Positions 1-8,877 of a stretch of 64,000 nucleotides of DNA are shown piece after piece (the stretch's first letter is position 1; each line of letters begins with the position of its first letter). The DNA is from Paramagnetospirillum magnetotacticum MS-1 (GTDB lineage: Bacteria; Pseudomonadota; Alphaproteobacteria; Rhodospirillales; Magnetospirillaceae). Position numbers and translations under genes: made by a program. The stretch spans positions 124,001 through 188,000 of the forward strand of contig NZ_JXSL01000022.1 in the NCBI RefSeq assembly GCF_000829825.1. The letters are read 5' to 3'. The notes below the pieces were generated by a model that searched no databases, had not been told where the DNA came from, and saw nothing but the letters and a program-made list of their open reading frames with translations.

Positions 1-459
1 CACGGGAGTCAGGATGTGCCAGCGGCCCTCGAACAGTTCGGCAAAGCCGTTTTCCGGTCCCGAATGCTCGGTTCCGGCGATGGGATGGCCGGGAACCAGT
101 TCGACGCCCTCGGGGATATGGGGGCCGAGATCGCGGATCACCGACAGCTTGACCGAGCCCACATCGGTGACGATGGTGCCGGGCTTCAAATGCGGTCCAA
201 TGGCCTCGCCCACCGCCGGGGTGGCGCCCACGGGCGCGCCGATCACCACCAGATCGGCATCGGGAATCATGGCCGCCGGATTGTCGCTGGCGGCATCGGT
301 CACGCCCAGTTCCACGGCGACCTTGCGGGCCTTCTCGCTGGGGTCGAGCGTCAGGAAGCGCCGGGCCAGACCATGCTTGCGCATGGCCCGCGCCAGGGAC
401 GAACCGATCAGGCCGATGCCGACGAAACAGACCGTGTCGAAAAGGGGCTCCTGGCTCAT
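1..459 (-). CDS. tyrA: Prephenate dehydrogenase, 3' part cut by window edge
   Basis: NAD(P)-dependent oxidation of prephenate (or arogenate) on the tyrosine branch. The visible N-terminal 153 residues start MSQEPLFDTVCFVGIGLIGS, a Rossmann GxGxxG-type dinucleotide fold, followed by a conserved GHPIAGTEHSGPENG stretch typical of TyrA/TyrC. The ATG overlaps the hisC stop codon by 4 nt, so the two are translationally coupled. The C-terminal dimerisation half lies outside the window. I cannot tell prephenate from arogenate preference. Confidence 0.9.
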   Translation of the reverse strand, partial: MSQEPLFDTVCFVGIGLIGSSLARAMRKHGLARRFLTLDPSEKARKVAVELGVTDAASDNPAAMIPDADLVVIGAPVGATPAVGEAIGPHLKPGTIVTDVGSVKLSVIRDLGPHIPEGVELVPGHPIAGTEHSGPENGFAELFEGRWHILTPV

Positions 460-1547
460 GCTCCCAGGAACTCTTTCAGGGCCGCGACCACCAACTGGTT
501 TTCTTCGCCGGTGCCGATGGTGATGCGCAAGCTATCGCCCAGGCCATAGCCGCCCATGGCGCGCACGATGATGCCCTTGGAGCGCAGGAACTTGTCGGCG
601 GAGGCCGCATCCTTGCCCGGCTGGGCGGGGAAGCGCACCAGGATGAAGTTGCAGACGCTGGGGATGACGGTCAGGCCCAGAGCCGCGATCTGGCCCGACA
701 GCCAGGGCAGCCAGTAGTCGTTGTGGCTCTTGCACAGATCGGCATAGGCGGTGTCGTTGAAGGCGGCCAGACCGGCAGCCAGGGCCGGGGCACCCACATT
801 GAAGGGGTTGCGGACCCGGTTCAGCACGCCCGCCACATTCTCCGGGCAATAGGCCCAGCCCAGACGCAGACCACCCAGGGCGTACATCTTGGAGAAGGTG
901 CGGCAGACCACCACATTGTCGCCCGCTTCCACCAGCTCCAGCCCGCCGGAATAGTCGTTGCGGCTGACGAATTCGGTATAGGCGGCGTCGATGACCAGCA
1001 AGACGTCCGAGCGCAAGCCGGCGCGCAGGCGGGCCACTTCCGAGGCCGGAAGGTAGGTGCCGGTCGGATTGTTGGGATTGGCCAGGAACAAGATCTTGGT
1101 CCGGGGCGTCACGGCCTTGAGCAGATTGTCCACATTGGCGGTCAGATCCACTTCCGGCGCGGTGACGGGCGTAGCGCCGCAGGCCTTGGCGGCGATGGCG
1201 TACATCAGGAAGCCATGGGCCGAGTACAGCACTTCATCGCCGGGACCGGCATAGGCGCGGCACAGGATGCCCAGCAATTCGTCGGAACCGGCGCCGCAGA
1301 CGATGCGGGCCGCGTCCAGCTTGAAGCGGGCCGCGATGGCCTTGCGCAATTCCTCGGCGCCGCCGTCGGGGTAGCGGTGCATCTCGGGCGCCATGGCGCG
1401 CAGCGCCTCCATGGCCTTGGGGCTGGGGCCCAGCGCGCCTTCGTTGGAAGACAGCTTGAGGATGCGGTCGACGCCTTCGATGGCGGACTCGCCGCCGACA
1501 TAGGCCTTGATGTCCATGATGCCGGGGCGGGGCGCGGGTGCGGTCAC
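456..1547 (-). CDS. hisC: Histidinol-phosphate aminotransferase
   Basis: PLP-dependent class I/II aminotransferase of 363 residues that converts imidazole-acetol phosphate to histidinol phosphate. In alphaproteobacterial clusters of this kind the enzyme often also transaminates aromatic keto acids. The sequence shows FLANPNNPTGTYL, the PLP-lysine region CRTFSKMYALGGLRLGW and a C-terminal RITIGTGEENQ. I chose the GTG start giving VTAPAPRPGIMDIKAYVGG because a GGAG lies just upstream. A longer open frame running back to about 1991 overlaps the chorismate mutase gene and is not real. It sits between the chorismate mutase-like gene and tyrA, which supports a role in aromatic synthesis. Confidence 0.93.
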   Translation of the reverse strand: MTAPAPRPGIMDIKAYVGGESAIEGVDRILKLSSNEGALGPSPKAMEALRAMAPEMHRYPDGGAEELRKAIAARFKLDAARIVCGAGSDELLGILCRAYAGPGDEVLYSAHGFLMYAIAAKACGATPVTAPEVDLTANVDNLLKAVTPRTKILFLANPNNPTGTYLPASEVARLRAGLRSDVLLVIDAAYTEFVSRNDYSGGLELVEAGDNVVVCRTFSKMYALGGLRLGWAYCPENVAGVLNRVRNPFNVGAPALAAGLAAFNDTAYADLCKSHNDYWLPWLSGQIAALGLTVIPSVCNFILVRFPAQPGKDAASADKFLRSKGIIVRAMGGYGLGDSLRITIGTGEENQLVVAALKEFLGA

Positions 1548-1576
1548 GGTTCTATCTCCAGCTTGAAAGAAAAGGG

Positions 1577-2452
1577 TCAGACGAGCGTTTCTGGCGCGAA
1601 AGGGGTGGCATAGCCGCCGATCACCGCGATGCGGCCGACGGGATCCTTGGGCGCCACCAGGGCGGCCAGCCGGGGATCGGCGGCGGTCACATGGCCCAGA
1701 ATCTCCACCATGTGCAGCCACTGGGCGCCATGACGGTGGATGGCCAGCAGTTCGGCGGGCTCCAGTCCCCCGGCCGCCAGAATGGCGCGCAGGCGGTCGC
1801 GGCTGACATCGGGGCCGGTCTCCAGCACCGCCAGGGTGCGGTCGTCGCCGGATTCGTCGTGGTCGCGGCACGCGATGACCAGGGCCTGAAGGGGCTCCGC
1901 CGCGCCCTTGACCGGCTGGGTGGGGGCGAAGGGCAGGCGGGCCACCACGCGCGGCGCATCGCCGCTTTCCAGCATCAGGCTGGTCCACCACGGCTCGGCC
2001 TCGTCGGCGGCCTCGGTTCCGGGGGTCAGCGGAATCACGCCTACCGTGGCGATGCCGTCGGCAATGGCGCGCACCACCTGTCCAGGGCTGCGATAGGCGT
2101 GCAGCGGCGCCACCACGCCGAAATGGTTGCGGGCCAGTTCGATGGCGGCGGTGGAGCGTCCCGCGGCGTGGACCGCCACGTTGAGCGGAGCCTGCAACCC
2201 GGTCAGCGCGCCGACGATTTCGCGCCAGATGCGGATGACGGCCAGTTTGGGGAACTCGCCCGTGTGACGGAGCAGCAGGCGGCGCAGGATCTGCGCCTCG
2301 CGCCCGGGGCGCAGCGTCACCCGCTTGTCGGCCTTGGCCGCGGCGATGCTGCCCACCAGGCTGGTGCGGCGCATCAGCAGATCGTGCAACTGATCGTCGA
2401 TGCGATCAATTTCACGACGGAGCTGCTCGAGGGCTGCGCTGTCCTGGGTCAT
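1577..2452 (-). CDS. Chorismate mutase with degenerate prephenate dehydratase/ACT-like C-terminus
   Basis: 291 residues. The first ~90 form an AroQ-type chorismate mutase (LRREIDRIDDQLHDLLMRR, with conserved Arg and Lys positions), converting chorismate to prephenate. The rest follows the layout of a P-protein: a PDT-like stretch with GVIPLTPGT where PDT has GVVPxEN, then an ACT-like end (WLHMVEILGHV, DPRLAAL, IAVIGGYATP). The PDT catalytic Thr-Arg-Phe and the ACT ESRP motif are not visible. I therefore infer that mutase activity is kept and dehydratase activity is lost. First gene of a leftward operon with hisC and tyrA; start MTQDSAALEQ. Confidence 0.8.
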   Translation of the reverse strand: MTQDSAALEQLRREIDRIDDQLHDLLMRRTSLVGSIAAAKADKRVTLRPGREAQILRRLLLRHTGEFPKLAVIRIWREIVGALTGLQAPLNVAVHAAGRSTAAIELARNHFGVVAPLHAYRSPGQVVRAIADGIATVGVIPLTPGTEAADEAEPWWTSLMLESGDAPRVVARLPFAPTQPVKGAAEPLQALVIACRDHDESGDDRTLAVLETGPDVSRDRLRAILAAGGLEPAELLAIHRHGAQWLHMVEILGHVTAADPRLAALVAPKDPVGRIAVIGGYATPFAPETLV

Positions 2453-2530
2453 GGCGGAATTTGGGGCCGGAACTGGTGGGTCCAAGGGGGATAGGTTTAG
2501 TGCGGCTTGGCCCGGAAATCAAAGAAAACG

Positions 2531-2559
2531 TTGACAGTCCCCCTCGGCGACCATAGCTA
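2531..2559 (+). promoter_or_regulatory. Sigma-70-type promoter of metX
   Basis: A perfect -35 TTGACA (2531-2536), a 17-nt spacer and a -10 TAGCTA (2554-2559) precede metX. They predict a start near 2566 and a leader of about 23 nt. No SAM riboswitch fold was recognised in the short leader. Confidence 0.65.
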
Positions 2560-2588
2560 ATCCATTCCCTGTCACGGCGCGTGAGCCC

Positions 2589-3773
2589 ATGAGCCTGAAC
2601 GAGACCGTTCCGACTGTTTCCCCCAACGCCCTCGGCCTCAAGGTCGAACTGGGGCGCGACCGGCCGATTCGCCTGGATTGCGGGGTGGAACTTGGGCCGA
2701 TTCAGGTGGCCTATCAGACCTATGGCAGCCTCAATGCCGACAAATCCAACGCCATCCTTATCTGTCACGCGCTGACCGGCGACCATTATGTGGCCGATCC
2801 TCACCCCATCACTGCCAAGCCCGGCTGGTGGAGCGAACTGGTGGGGCCGGGCCGGGTCTTCGATACCGACCGTTATTTCCTGATCTGCTCCAATGTGCTG
2901 GGCGGCTGCATGGGCACCACGGGGCCCATGGACGAGAACCAGGAGACCGGCCAGCCCTGGGGACTGGATTTTCCGGTCATCACCATCGGCGACATGGTCA
3001 AGGTCCAGGCCCGGCTGGTGGATCATCTGGGCATCGACCAGCTGTTCTGCGTGGTGGGCGGCTCCATGGGCGGCATGCAGGTGCTGAAATGGGCGCAGAC
3101 CTACCCCGAGCGGGTGTTCTCGGCCATTCCCATCGCGGCGGCCGCCCGTCATTCGGCCCAGAACATCGCCTTCCACGAAGTGGGGCGCCAGGCCATCATG
3201 GCCGATCCCGACTGGTGCGACGGCAATTACCTGAAAGAGGGCAAGCGGCCCCATCGCGGTCTGGCGGTGGCGCGCATGGCGGCGCACATCACCTATCTGT
3301 CCGAGCCCGCCCTGCACCAGAAATTCGGGCGCAACCTGCAGAACCGCGACACCGTCACCTATGGCTTCGACGCCGATTTCCAGGTGGAAAGCTATCTGCG
3401 CCACCAGGGATCCACCTTCGTCGACCGTTTCGACGCCAATTCCTATCTCTACATCACGCGGGCCATGGATTATTTCGATCTGGCGGCGGAAAACGGCGGT
3501 GTGCTGGCCAATGCCTTCCGCGGCACGCGCACCCGCTTTTGCGTGGTCAGCTTCACCAGCGACTGGCTGTTCCCCACCTCGGAAAGCCGGGCGGTGGTGC
3601 ATGCTCTGAACGCGGTGGCCGCCAATGTCAGTTTCGTCGAGATCAAGTCGGACAAGGGGCACGACGCCTTCTTGCTGGATGAGCCCGAATTCCACGCCAC
3701 CCTGACCGGTTTCCTGGACGGCGCCGCCGCCCATCGTGGCCTACCGCGCCAGACGAGCGGAGCCGGACCATGA
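2589..3773 (+). CDS. metX: Homoserine O-acetyltransferase
   Basis: Transfers an acyl group (acetyl, or succinyl in some members) from acyl-CoA to L-homoserine in methionine synthesis. 394 residues, the usual MetX length. The alpha/beta-hydrolase fold is shown by the nucleophile elbow GGSMGGMQ (Ser159), a late Asp in [13 protein letters not shown] and the His of KGHDAF. The gene is divergent from the aromatic operon and overlaps metW by 4 nt (ATGA). The metX-metW pair is common in proteobacteria. Acyl-donor specificity cannot be read safely from the sequence alone. Confidence 0.94.
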   Translation: MSLNETVPTVSPNALGLKVELGRDRPIRLDCGVELGPIQVAYQTYGSLNADKSNAILICHALTGDHYVADPHPITAKPGWWSELVGPGRVFDTDRYFLICSNVLGGCMGTTGPMDENQETGQPWGLDFPVITIGDMVKVQARLVDHLGIDQLFCVVGGSMGGMQVLKWAQTYPERVFSAIPIAAAARHSAQNIAFHEVGRQAIMADPDWCDGNYLKEGKRPHRGLAVARMAAHITYLSEPALHQKFGRNLQNRDTVTYGFDADFQVESYLRHQGSTFVDRFDANSYLYITRAMDYFDLAAENGGVLANAFRGTRTRFCVVSFTSDWLFPTSESRAVVHALNAVAANVSFVEIKSDKGHDAFLLDEPEFHATLTGFLDGAAAHRGLPRQTSGAGP

Positions 3774-4396
3774 TGACCATCTCCAACGGCAATCTGCGCG
3801 TCGATCTCAGGCTGATCGCCGATATGGTGGAGCCCGGTTCGAGGGTGCTGGACGTGGGCTGCGGCGAAGGCGCCCTGCTGGACTGGCTGGGGCGCACCAA
3901 GAACGTGGACGGGCGCGGCATCGAATTGTCCATGGCCGGTGTGTCGGCGGCGGTGTCCCATGGTCTGTCGGTGATCCAGGGCGACGCCGACACGGATCTC
4001 AAGGACTATCCGTCCGGCGCCTTCGATTACGTGATTCTCAGCCAGACGCTGCAGGCCACCTATGCGCCGCGCACGGTGTTGTCCAATATGCTGCGCATCG
4101 GGCGGCGCGCCATCGTGTCCTTTCCCAATTTCGGCCATTGGCGGGTGCGTCTGCATCTGCTGACCCATGGCCGCATGCCGGTGACCGATACCCTGGCTTA
4201 TGAGTGGTACGACACCCCCAATATCCACTTCTGCACCATCCGCGACTTCCTGGATTTGTGCCGGGATCTCGGCATCAGGGTGGAGCGTTCCATCCCGTTG
4301 GACCGCAGCGGCAGGACCATGGCGATCCCCTCTTGCGAGGGAATCGCCAATCTGTTCGCCGATCAGGGATTGTTCGTGCTGTCGCGCGAAGGGTAA
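3770..4396 (+). CDS. metW: Methionine biosynthesis protein MetW (class I methyltransferase fold)
   Basis: 208 residues with the SAM-fold motif [15 protein letters not shown] and the MetW-specific [20 protein letters not shown] and [11 protein letters not shown] stretches. MetW is needed with MetX for efficient homoserine acylation in several bacteria; its own methyl acceptor is unknown. It is translationally coupled to metX by a 4-nt overlap. No terminator is obvious after it. The next 450 nt hold a REP and a MITE-like element. Confidence 0.93.
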   Translation: MMTISNGNLRVDLRLIADMVEPGSRVLDVGCGEGALLDWLGRTKNVDGRGIELSMAGVSAAVSHGLSVIQGDADTDLKDYPSGAFDYVILSQTLQATYAPRTVLSNMLRIGRRAIVSFPNFGHWRVRLHLLTHGRMPVTDTLAYEWYDTPNIHFCTIRDFLDLCRDLGIRVERSIPLDRSGRTMAIPSCEGIANLFADQGLFVLSREG

Positions 4397-4431
4397 CGGG
4401 GCGGGCCTTCCGGCACGGGGACATCCCTTTT

Positions 4432-4456
4432 CCGTCGTCATCACCGGGCTTGATCC
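4432..4456 (+). repeat. REP half-palindrome interrupted by the adjacent element
   Basis: This reads CGTCGTCATCACCGGGCTTG and then ATCC, closely matching the REP at 36915 (CGTCGTCATCCCGGCCTTGA). The REP appears to continue at 4731-4750 on the far side of the MITE-like element as GGGCTTGACCCGGTGATCCA, consistent with insertion into it. Confidence 0.55.
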
Positions 4457-4730
4457 ACTGGTGTCCGGTTTAATTTGAGACGGCTGGCGTGGAGTCACGA
4501 GACGCGGATAACGCGGATGCGGTGCTTCGCACCTTTCACGGATAAACACGGAAATGTGCTCTTTTCCGGCTCCCCATCCGAGCCTGCCCAGGATGACGAC
4601 ACGGAATTTTTCTTATCCGTGATCATCCGTGGCCGCGAAGCGGCATCCGTGTCTATCCGTGTCCATGAACAGTTGGAGCCCGCATCGGCACGGCCATTCG
4701 GGCTCGTTGAAATTTAAGCCGGACAGCAGT
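4457..4730. mobile_element. MITE-like element, 274 bp, no coding capacity
   Basis: The left end ACTGGTGTCCGGTTTAATTT matches the reverse complement of the right end, ACTGCTGTCCGGCTTAAATT, as an imperfect terminal inverted repeat. The flanks GGGCTTGATCC (4446-4456) and GGGCTTGACCC (4731-4741) agree in 10 of 11 positions, as a target duplication would. The interior is a second large inverted repeat made of iterated CACGGATA-type words with nested small hairpins. A duplication of about 11 bp would suit mobilisation by an IS4-like transposase (inference). The short open frames inside it are repeat-derived. Confidence 0.65.
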
Positions 4731-4848
4731 GGGCTTGACCCGGTGATCCATTCCTGCCCGTCCGTCATTCTTCGTTGGAAGACATTCAGGCGGTGCCGCG
4801 TGGATGGCCGGGACAAGCCCGGCCAAGACGAAAGGCGAGAACAGAGTG

Positions 4849-6558
4849 CTACTCAGCCGCCACCAGGGTCAGATGCGGCGCGGACTTGTCTCCCGAATGG
4901 ATGGCGCCGAGGAACTGTTCGACCTCGGCGCGCAGGGCGTCGGCCTGACCGGTCAGTTCGGCGGCGGCGGCCAGCACTTCGCTGGCGGTCGAGCCGGCAT
5001 GGCGGGCGGCGTCGCTCACCTCTCCGATATTGCTCGAAACCTCGGCGGTGCCGGTGGCGGCCTGCTCGATGCTGCGTGCGATCTCGGTGGTGGCGGCCGT
5101 TTGCTGATCCACGGCGATGGCCACCACCGACGAGGTCTCGTCGATCTCGGCGATGGTGCGCACGATGGCGGCGATGGCCTCGGCGGCCTGGGTGGCGGCC
5201 GACTGCACTTCCCCGATCTGCGAGGTGATTTCGTCGGTGGCGCGCGCGGTCTGGTTGGCCAGGGTCTTGACCTCGTTGGCGACCACGGCGAAGCCCTTAC
5301 CCGCCTCACCGGCGCGGGCCGCCTCAATGGTGGCGTTCAGCGCCAGCAGATTGGTCTGGGAGGCGATGTCGTTGATCAACGCCACCACCTCGCCGATGCG
5401 GCCAGCGGCGGCATTGAGGCCGCCGACGATCTCGTTGGAGCGTTCGGCCTCCTCGACGGCGGTGCGGGACCGCGCGGTGGAGACCTCCACCTGCCGGGCG
5501 ATCTCGGCTTCCGATGCGTGAAGCTCCTCGGTGGCGGCGGCCACGGTCTGGACGCTCAGCGCGGCATGATTGGCGGCGGCGGCCACGGCGGTGCTTTGGC
5601 GCGCGGTCTGTTCGGCGATGGCCGACATGGACTGGCTGGTGGACTGCATCTGGGCGGCGGCGGCGGCCACCGACTTGATCACCCCGGCCACCTTGGAATC
5701 GAACTCGGAGGTCAGGGTCTCGATGCGCTGCTGGCGGGCCAGATCGGCTTCCTGTTGGCGCATTTTCTCGGCGGCGGCCTCGGTCGCGGCCTCGATATGC
5801 TTTTGGAAGACCTTCAGGCCGCGGGCCAGGGCGCCGATCTCGTCGACTCGTTCGGTATGGCGGATTTCCACGTTGTGGTCATCGCTGGTCAGGCGGTCCA
5901 GGGCGGCGGTGACGTCGCTTAAGGGGCGGGTGATGCCGCGTCCCACCCAGGCGGCGATCAGCCAGACCAGGGCCAGGATGCCAAGGGCGGCGGCGCCGAA
6001 CTGCACGGCGCGGGTGCGGAAAGCGGCGGAGACGTCGTCGATATAGATGCCGCTGCCGATCACCCAGCCCCAGGGGGCGAAGCCCTGGACATAGGACAGC
6101 TTGGCGACCGGTTCGGTGGCGCCCGGCTTGGGCCACATATAGTAGACGAAACCGGCGGACTTTTCCGTGACCGCTTTGTTCATCTCGCGGAAGATGAACA
6201 GACCGTTGGGGTCCTTCATGTCCAGAATGGGCTGATTTATCAACTTGGCGTTGGGATGCGACAGCATCACCGATTCGTTCAGACGATGGACCCAGAGATA
6301 TTCCGTGCCCTCGTAGCGCAGTTTGGCCACGGCGGCCAAGGCGGCGGCCTGGGCCTCCTCGCGGCTCAAGCGTCCCGCGCGTTCCATTTCCTCGAAGTGG
6401 GACAGCAAGGACTGACCCACCTCGACGATGTGGCGCGTCTTGACCTCACGGTCGTCCATGAGGTCATGATTCATCTGCGTCAGACTGGACGCCACCACGG
6501 CGGCTATGCCACACAGCGCGGTGGCCACGATCAGCCACAGCCGGATTGCGATCTTCAT
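4849..6558 (-). CDS. Methyl-accepting chemotaxis protein with single Cache domain
   Basis: Transmembrane chemoreceptor of 569 residues. TM1 is at ~7-27. A periplasmic sCache-like domain at ~30-180 contains [20 protein letters not shown] and [15 protein letters not shown]2 is at ~185-205, followed by a HAMP domain and a long MA signalling domain holding the conserved hairpin tip ([20 protein letters not shown]). No C-terminal NWETF-type CheR/CheB tether is present. The start was chosen at [10 protein letters not shown] because a GGGGGGGAT lies 4 nt upstream; the longer frame to 6651 lacks support. It is monocistronic, and the ligand is unknown, though sCache domains often bind small organic acids. 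Confidence 0.93.
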   Translation of the reverse strand: MKIAIRLWLIVATALCGIAAVVASSLTQMNHDLMDDREVKTRHIVEVGQSLLSHFEEMERAGRLSREEAQAAALAAVAKLRYEGTEYLWVHRLNESVMLSHPNAKLINQPILDMKDPNGLFIFREMNKAVTEKSAGFVYYMWPKPGATEPVAKLSYVQGFAPWGWVIGSGIYIDDVSAAFRTRAVQFGAAALGILALVWLIAAWVGRGITRPLSDVTAALDRLTSDDHNVEIRHTERVDEIGALARGLKVFQKHIEAATEAAAEKMRQQEADLARQQRIETLTSEFDSKVAGVIKSVAAAAAQMQSTSQSMSAIAEQTARQSTAVAAAANHAALSVQTVAAATEELHASEAEIARQVEVSTARSRTAVEEAERSNEIVGGLNAAAGRIGEVVALINDIASQTNLLALNATIEAARAGEAGKGFAVVANEVKTLANQTARATDEITSQIGEVQSAATQAAEAIAAIVRTIAEIDETSSVVAIAVDQQTAATTEIARSIEQAATGTAEVSSNIGEVSDAARHAGSTASEVLAAAAELTGQADALRAEVEQFLGAIHSGDKSAPHLTLVAAE

Positions 6559-6622
6559 GTTATCCCCCCCCAGGCAAACCGGGAGGTGGTGTTTGGTGCA
6601 CTCTTTCTCCCGCATGTAGGGG

Positions 6623-6651
6623 TTTTTATGTATAAATAAAACGGTAGTCAA
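6623..6651 (-). promoter_or_regulatory. Possible promoter of the chemoreceptor gene
   Basis: On the minus strand there is TTGACT, 17 nt, then TAAAAA in an AT-rich stretch upstream of the chemoreceptor. The -10 is weak (4 of 6), so this is only a candidate. Confidence 0.3.
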
Positions 6652-6705
6652 GTACCGATTTCGGTCTACTACCTCAGTCGGATAGGGTCGCCACCGCGGA
6701 ACGGC

Positions 6706-8247
6706 TTAGTCCTTCTTCTTTTTTCCAGCTTTGCCCAGGGCGGCCTCCAGGGCGTCGGCGACGGTGCGCATGACCTTGACGCGGGCATAGGACTTGGAAT
6801 TGGCCTCGACCAGGGTCCAGGGCGCGTTGGTGGTGGAGGTGCGCTCCACCATGTCGTTGACCGCCTGTTCGTAGACGCCCCATTGCTCGCGGTTGCGCCA
6901 ATCCTCGTCGGTCAGCTTCCACTTCTTGTATTCGATTTCGCCACGGGCGTTGAAGCGGGCCAGCTGCTCCTCGGCGGTGATGTGCAGCCAGAACTTGCAC
7001 ATGACGATACCGTGATCGGTGATCTGCTTCTCGAAATCGACGATTTCGCCATAGGCGCGGCGCCAGGCTTCCTCGGTGCAGAAGCCCTCGACCCTCTCAA
7101 CCAGGACGCGCCCATACCAGGAGCGGTCGAACACGGTCACGCGCCCGGCCCGCGCGATGTGACGCCAGAAGCGCCAGAGATAATGCTGGGCGCGTTCTTC
7201 CTCGGTGGGGGCGGCGATGGGAATGACCTGATAGTCGCGCGCGTTCAGCGCATTGGTCAGGCGGCGGATGGTGCCGCCCTTGCCGGCTGCGTCCCAACCT
7301 TCGAAGACCAGGGCGGTGGAGACGCCCTTCTGCTTGGCCACATGGTAGAGATGGGCAAGGCGGGCGCGCTGTTCCTGCAGGGCCTTGTTGTAGTCGGGAC
7401 CTTCCAGGGACAAGGTCATGTCCAGGGACGACAGGATGGAGGGCTGCGACGCCAGGACGCTGGGCTCGGCTCCGCCCTTCTTCGCCTTGGCCTTGGCCTT
7501 GTCCTTGATCTCGGCATTGACCTTCTTGACTGCGTCGCGCGCGGCGAAATGCTTGGTAATGGCCTCCTTCAGGGTCTGAAGCACCACCGCCGAGCGATAG
7601 CGGGGATCGGCACCCTCGACGATCTGCCAGGGGGCGTGGCCCTTGCTGGTCTGCATGATCAGGCGCTCGGCGGTGGAGATGAACTTGTCGTACATCTCCC
7701 AGTGTTGCCAATCCTGCTTGGTGACCTGCCAGGCGGTCAGCGGGTCCTTCTCCAGGCTTTTCAGGCGCTTCTTCTGGCCCTTCTCTGACAGATGCATCCA
7801 GAATTTGAGGATCAGGGCGCCTTCATCGGCCAGGGTCTTCTCGAAATGGACGATGCGTTCCAACTGCTCGTCCAGTTCGGGGGCGGTGATCTTGTCGGTG
7901 ACGCGGTCGATCAGCGGGTGGTGGTACCACGACGACATGAACAGCCCGACCTTGCCCTTGGGCGGAAGATCGCGCCAATAACGCCAGTATTCGGGGCGCT
8001 CGCGCTCCTCGTCCGAGGGCGGGCCATAGGCCCGCGTCACGATCCAGCGCGGGTCCATCCATTCATTGAGGAGATTGACGGTCTCGTTCTTGCCCGCGCC
8101 GTCCACACCGGCGAACAGCACGATGACGGGAAAGTCCGCCTCGCGCAGTTGCTGTTGCAGAGCCAGAAGCTCGGTGCGCAAGGCCGGGGCTATGGCATCG
8201 AAATCCTCACGCGAGATCTTGCGTCCCAGTTCCGCCGCTTCGAACAT
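6706..8247 (-). CDS. pap: Polyphosphate:AMP phosphotransferase (tandem PPK2 domains)
   Basis: Phosphorylates AMP to ADP using polyphosphate. 513 residues form two PPK2 domains in tandem, the class II layout of Pap. The N-terminal copy has the Walker A FAGVDGAGKNETV and the C-terminal copy FEGWDAAGKGGTI. The lid motif DRSWYGRVLVERVEGF is intact only in the C-terminal copy; the N-terminal equivalent reads SSWYHHPLIDRV. This is consistent with one catalytic and one degenerate domain. Start MFEAAELGRK is preceded by a G-rich SD-like run. A DHH-family phosphoesterase that may also act on polyphosphate lies further right at 25136. Confidence 0.88.
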   Translation of the reverse strand: MFEAAELGRKISREDFDAIAPALRTELLALQQQLREADFPVIVLFAGVDGAGKNETVNLLNEWMDPRWIVTRAYGPPSDEERERPEYWRYWRDLPPKGKVGLFMSSWYHHPLIDRVTDKITAPELDEQLERIVHFEKTLADEGALILKFWMHLSEKGQKKRLKSLEKDPLTAWQVTKQDWQHWEMYDKFISTAERLIMQTSKGHAPWQIVEGADPRYRSAVVLQTLKEAITKHFAARDAVKKVNAEIKDKAKAKAKKGGAEPSVLASQPSILSSLDMTLSLEGPDYNKALQEQRARLAHLYHVAKQKGVSTALVFEGWDAAGKGGTIRRLTNALNARDYQVIPIAAPTEEERAQHYLWRFWRHIARAGRVTVFDRSWYGRVLVERVEGFCTEEAWRRAYGEIVDFEKQITDHGIVMCKFWLHITAEEQLARFNARGEIEYKKWKLTDEDWRNREQWGVYEQAVNDMVERTSTTNAPWTLVEANSKSYARVKVMRTVADALEAALGKAGKKKKD

Positions 8248-8350
8248 GCCCCATCCCCCCATGACCCAATCAACCGGAAGTATGAGCGTATGCTTATTGG
8301 GACGGAGCCACAAGAGGCTGTAGTATTCCCGCAGATTGCCGGAGAGTGTC

Positions 8351-8635
8351 ATGCCCAGAACCATTCAGCTTGTTCTCGACGATGATCTGTCCCGACGGCT
8401 GGAGACCCGTCTGGCGACGGATGGCGGCGATGCGGCGGCGCTTCTGGAGAGGGCCTTGCGGCACTACCTGGATGCCGAGGACGACCGGCAGGCGGCGCGA
8501 CAGGCGGTGATCGAAGCGGCGGGCGAGGGCGAGTTCGGCGCCCGGCCCGGTCTGTCCGCCGATCATGCCCGTGTACGGCTCTGGCTTCTGGGCTGGGGGG
8601 GTGAGGACGAATCCGGCCCGCCGGGATCGTGCTGA
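8351..8635 (+). CDS. Probable antitoxin, ribbon-helix-helix type
   Basis: 94 residues. The N-terminal TIQLVLDDDLSRRLETRLAT followed by an ALLERALRHYL helix looks like a CopG/ParD-type ribbon-helix-helix DNA-binding fold. The acidic, Gly-rich C-terminus would be the toxin-contacting tail. A GGAG lies upstream of the chosen ATG. The stop overlaps the start of the downstream ParE/RelE-like gene (TGATG), the usual antitoxin-then-toxin arrangement. Such antitoxins normally autorepress their own promoter (family knowledge). Confidence 0.7.
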   Translation: MPRTIQLVLDDDLSRRLETRLATDGGDAAALLERALRHYLDAEDDRQAARQAVIEAAGEGEFGARPGLSADHARVRLWLLGWGGEDESGPPGSC

Positions 8636-8877
8636 TGATCCGCTGGTCCGATGCGGCCTTGACCGATTTGTTCCGTCTGCGCACCGGCCTGGCCGGAGAG
8701 GGGGCGCGCCGCGTCGGGCGCCTGATCGCCGAAAGCGCCGATCTCCTGGCCCAGTTTCCCGAAAGGGGCCGTGACGGCACCGCGCCAGGGACCCGGGAGC
8801 TTCCGCTGCCCGGCCTACCCTGGCGTCTGGTCTACCGGGCGGGCGAAGGCGCCGTGATGGTGTTGCGGGTCATCTGA
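8635..8877 (+). CDS. Probable toxin of ParE/RelE superfamily
   Basis: 80 residues. It begins MIRWSDAALTDLFRL, has a central helical part and ends LPWRLVYRAGEGAVMVLRVI, the beta-strand end of ParE/RelE toxins with an Arg in the LVYR strand. Family members act on gyrase (ParE) or ribosome-bound mRNA (RelE); the target cannot be assigned here. The start overlaps the antitoxin stop by 1 nt. Its 3' end overlaps the convergent MFS gene by 8 nt. Confidence 0.7.
   Translation: MIRWSDAALTDLFRLRTGLAGEGARRVGRLIAESADLLAQFPERGRDGTAPGTRELPLPGLPWRLVYRAGEGAVMVLRVI

Noticed and set aside
1548-1991. N-terminal extension of hisC by ~148 residues
   Set aside because: It overlaps the chorismate mutase gene in another frame and is Arg/Pro/Gly-rich, as expected for a shadow frame.
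2560-2588. SAM-type riboswitch before metX
   Set aside because: The predicted leader is only ~23 nt and no aptamer motif is seen.
4475-4717. Open frames inside the MITE-like element
   Set aside because: The predicted peptides follow the palindromic CACGGATA arrays and have no SD or family resemblance.
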